A stretch of DNA of 64,000 nucleotides from Parus major. Lineage: Eukaryota; Chordata; Aves; Passeriformes; Paridae. The stretch's first letter is position 1, and each line of letters starts with the position of its first letter. Below are positions 62,461 to 64,000 of this stretch, piece by piece. The position numbers and the translations under genes were made by a program. Where the stretch lies: positions 24,616,847-24,680,846 of the forward strand of contig NC_031771.1 in assembly GCF_001522545.3 (NCBI RefSeq), given 5' to 3'. The notes beneath the pieces were generated by a model. It saw nothing but the letters and a program-made list of their open reading frames with translations, did no database searches and was not told the DNA's origin.

Positions 62461-63057
62461 CCTCTCTGCCTGTCTCAGCCCCGCCTGGCAGCAGTGCGCC
62501 TGCGTGCTGCAATGCCCTGAGCCGTGCTTAACGTGTCCCCAGGAAACCTGGCCCCACGTCCACTGGGACCGAATTTCAAGGCATATCCCTATTAGCTTAT
62601 TGTGATGTTTTTATCTTTCCGTGATCGGGAACCATTCTCTGCAGCCAAAACAGACACTTTCCCGATGGCATCGAGTGAATTTTTAGCTCTCCTCTGAGGA
62701 GAGGCCTTCAATAAAAGATGAGCCGCTTGCCACGCTGAGTGGCTGGAGCTCTGTGGCGTCTCCGGCGGATCCTGCCTTTTGCTGTAAGTTTACACTTGTA
62801 TGAACATCGGCTCGGCTGCCCTGTGTTGCTGTAAGAGGAGGTTTGCACGCAAACATGGCCTCCACAAAAGCCACCTCAGGCAAAAGCACTTCCCAACGCA
62901 GCGTTCCCCGGGATCTCCAGCGGGTAACTCTGCCAGCGGTTTGGCAGCGGGGCATGTTTTAGTCATGAGGGATGGGGGTCCCTTCCCTCCCACCTCCCCC
63001 CTGACCAGGGAGCGTGGCAGGTTTGCTCAAAGGCATTTGAGAGCAGATTGCCCGTGA
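62461..63057. promoter_or_regulatory. CpG-island-like segment
   Basis: I count about 25 CpG in the first 500 bp and GC content near one half, giving an observed/expected CpG ratio of roughly 0.7. Elsewhere CpG is rare. GTAAGT occurs at 62784-62789, a match to the intron side of a splice donor, so a noncoding first exon ending at 62783 on the plus strand is possible. I see no TATA box or clear initiator, and the open frames on both strands give no recognisable protein. An alternative promoter, an enhancer or an old conserved element are all possible. Confidence 0.4.
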
Positions 63058-63333
63058 TTTCTGAGCAGGGGCACTTCACCACAAGGAAGTTTGACTCAGC
63101 TGTGGGAGTGTTTGTTGAAGGTTTGATACACGCAAACCTTGTGCTCTCATGAGACACCATGAAAACCTCGTCCCCCTCCTTTAACTCCTGAGCTCCCACC
63201 TTCAGTTACTTCATCAAATAAACCCACCAGTTTTATTCTGCAGCCTAGGATCTGCAGGTCTGTGAGTCATCCAACTTCCTCTTCAACTGAAGCTGAAATG
63301 ACTGAAAATCCATGGGAAATTCCAAAATGGGGG
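63058..63333. other. Noncoding stretch, nothing recognised
   Basis: Mixed DNA between the CpG-rich segment and the CA microsatellite. Confidence 0.5.
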
Positions 63334-63334
63334 G

Positions 63335-63345
63335 CACACACACGC

Positions 63346-63390
<45 letters not shown>
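63335..63390 (+). repeat. CA dinucleotide microsatellite
   Basis: About 27 CA units, with two CG interruptions (CACGCACACGCA) near the left end and a pure run to the right. Likely length-polymorphic. Confidence 0.95.
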
Positions 63391-63392
<2 letters not shown>

Positions 63393-64000
63393 AAATTAGG
63401 TTAGATTTTGCACCTGCTGAAATCTCCTGGGTTTCTTTTTCTCATGAGGCTAATGCTTCTGTCTTGCTGCCCTTAATTACAGACTGGGAAGCTCCCTGTT
63501 GCTTCAGGGCTACCCCTGCACTGTGGCACCGATTAAATACTGGAAATGTCCCTGGGGTGTAGCAGTTCCCACCAGCATATGGCTTTTTTGCCCAGAATCT
63601 GTAAAATACAGGTGAAAAGATGGGGATCCTGCCTGCAATAAAACCTACAACTTCTGGTCTCACCCAGGTTACATTGTTTAACGGGAACTGTGTGCAGAAG
63701 TGAGGAGGCTCCACAGGAGGCTTGGGGCAGAGGCACATTTGAAGAGGGCATGGAGAAGAGAAAAACCACTGTCCTGGCAAAGTTCTGTGAAGATGGTAGA
63801 ACTATACCCTGAGCTCTTTCAGTACTGTTGTACACAAAATGTAATTAGATCTGTGTGCCACTTACTAGGTCTTAAGAGTTTCTATGACTGCTTTATAGGA
63901 ATTTCAAAAGCAGGCTGAGACTGTCCTACATCCCAGGTAGAGCTTTGCGGGATAATGGGTTCCATGGGGTGTCCTGCTTGTTTCCCTGTGCCATGCAGCC
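63391..64000. other. Noncoding stretch to window end, nothing recognised
   Basis: Open frames on both strands (such as 63442-63780 -) have no recognisable product or splice context. Confidence 0.5.

Noticed and set aside
62683..62993. Minus-strand open frames in the CpG-rich segment as a coding first exon
   Set aside because: Two overlapping frames are open only because GC-rich DNA has few stops; no recognisable protein.
1..64000. CRISPR array, operon or prophage
   Set aside because: No regularly spaced repeats, no gene-dense layout and no phage-type genes; the DNA is clearly vertebrate.

Overview
The window reads as vertebrate, very probably passerine bird, nuclear DNA. The strongest clue is at 36011-36138: a decayed SINE whose 5' part resembles tRNA-Ile (with the GAT anticodon loop) and whose 3' part is an avian CR1 LINE tail. 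That head and tail combination matches what is known of the zebra finch family TguSINE1. CR1-like and CR1/L3-like scraps at 16421-16468 and 45774-45864 fit the same lineage. Base composition is AT-rich, CpG is rare outside two patches, and there are T/G-rich and A-rich low-complexity tracts typical of avian introns and intergenic DNA. There is no bacterial gene layout.

No protein-coding gene could be recognised with confidence. Many open frames of 60-180 codons occur on both strands, often overlapping, as expected by chance in stop-poor vertebrate DNA. Three places have a reading frame next to a plausible splice signal and are given as low-confidence exon candidates: 23009-23150 (+), 24493-24972 (-) and 37077-37381 (+). 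An unusually long open frame (about 250 codons) lies at 5203-5952 (-) with no recognisable domain. The window is best read as a large intron or a gene-poor intergenic stretch.

Layout. 1-8.1 kb: unremarkable DNA, a TA microsatellite, and a perfect hairpin followed by short tandem repeats at 3.68-3.75 kb. 8.1-13.7 kb: two AT-rich stretches that look like conserved noncoding elements and share an exact 32-bp sequence in inverted orientation, about 5 kb apart. 13.7-23 kb: quiet, with a CR1 tail and a small CpG-rich patch near 19.4 kb. 23-25.2 kb: two of the exon candidates and a T/G-rich tract. 25-40 kb: mostly quiet, with the SINE, a second palindromic ancient repeat and an enhancer-like stretch at 39.7-40.1 kb. 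40-55.2 kb: a CR1/L3 fragment, two CTCF-like motifs near 48.1 kb, and AT-rich element-like stretches at 51.1-51.8 and 54.8-55.15 kb. 52.7-58.2 kb: three diverged copies of one unidentified interspersed repeat, two of them in inverted orientation and close together. 60.8-64 kb: another ancient palindromic repeat, a G-quadruplex-type tract, a CpG-island-like segment at 62.46-63.06 kb with a consensus-like splice donor core, and a CA microsatellite.

Taken together, any function here is more likely to be regulatory than coding. Conserved-element and exon calls rest on sequence appearance only, because no alignment could be run.
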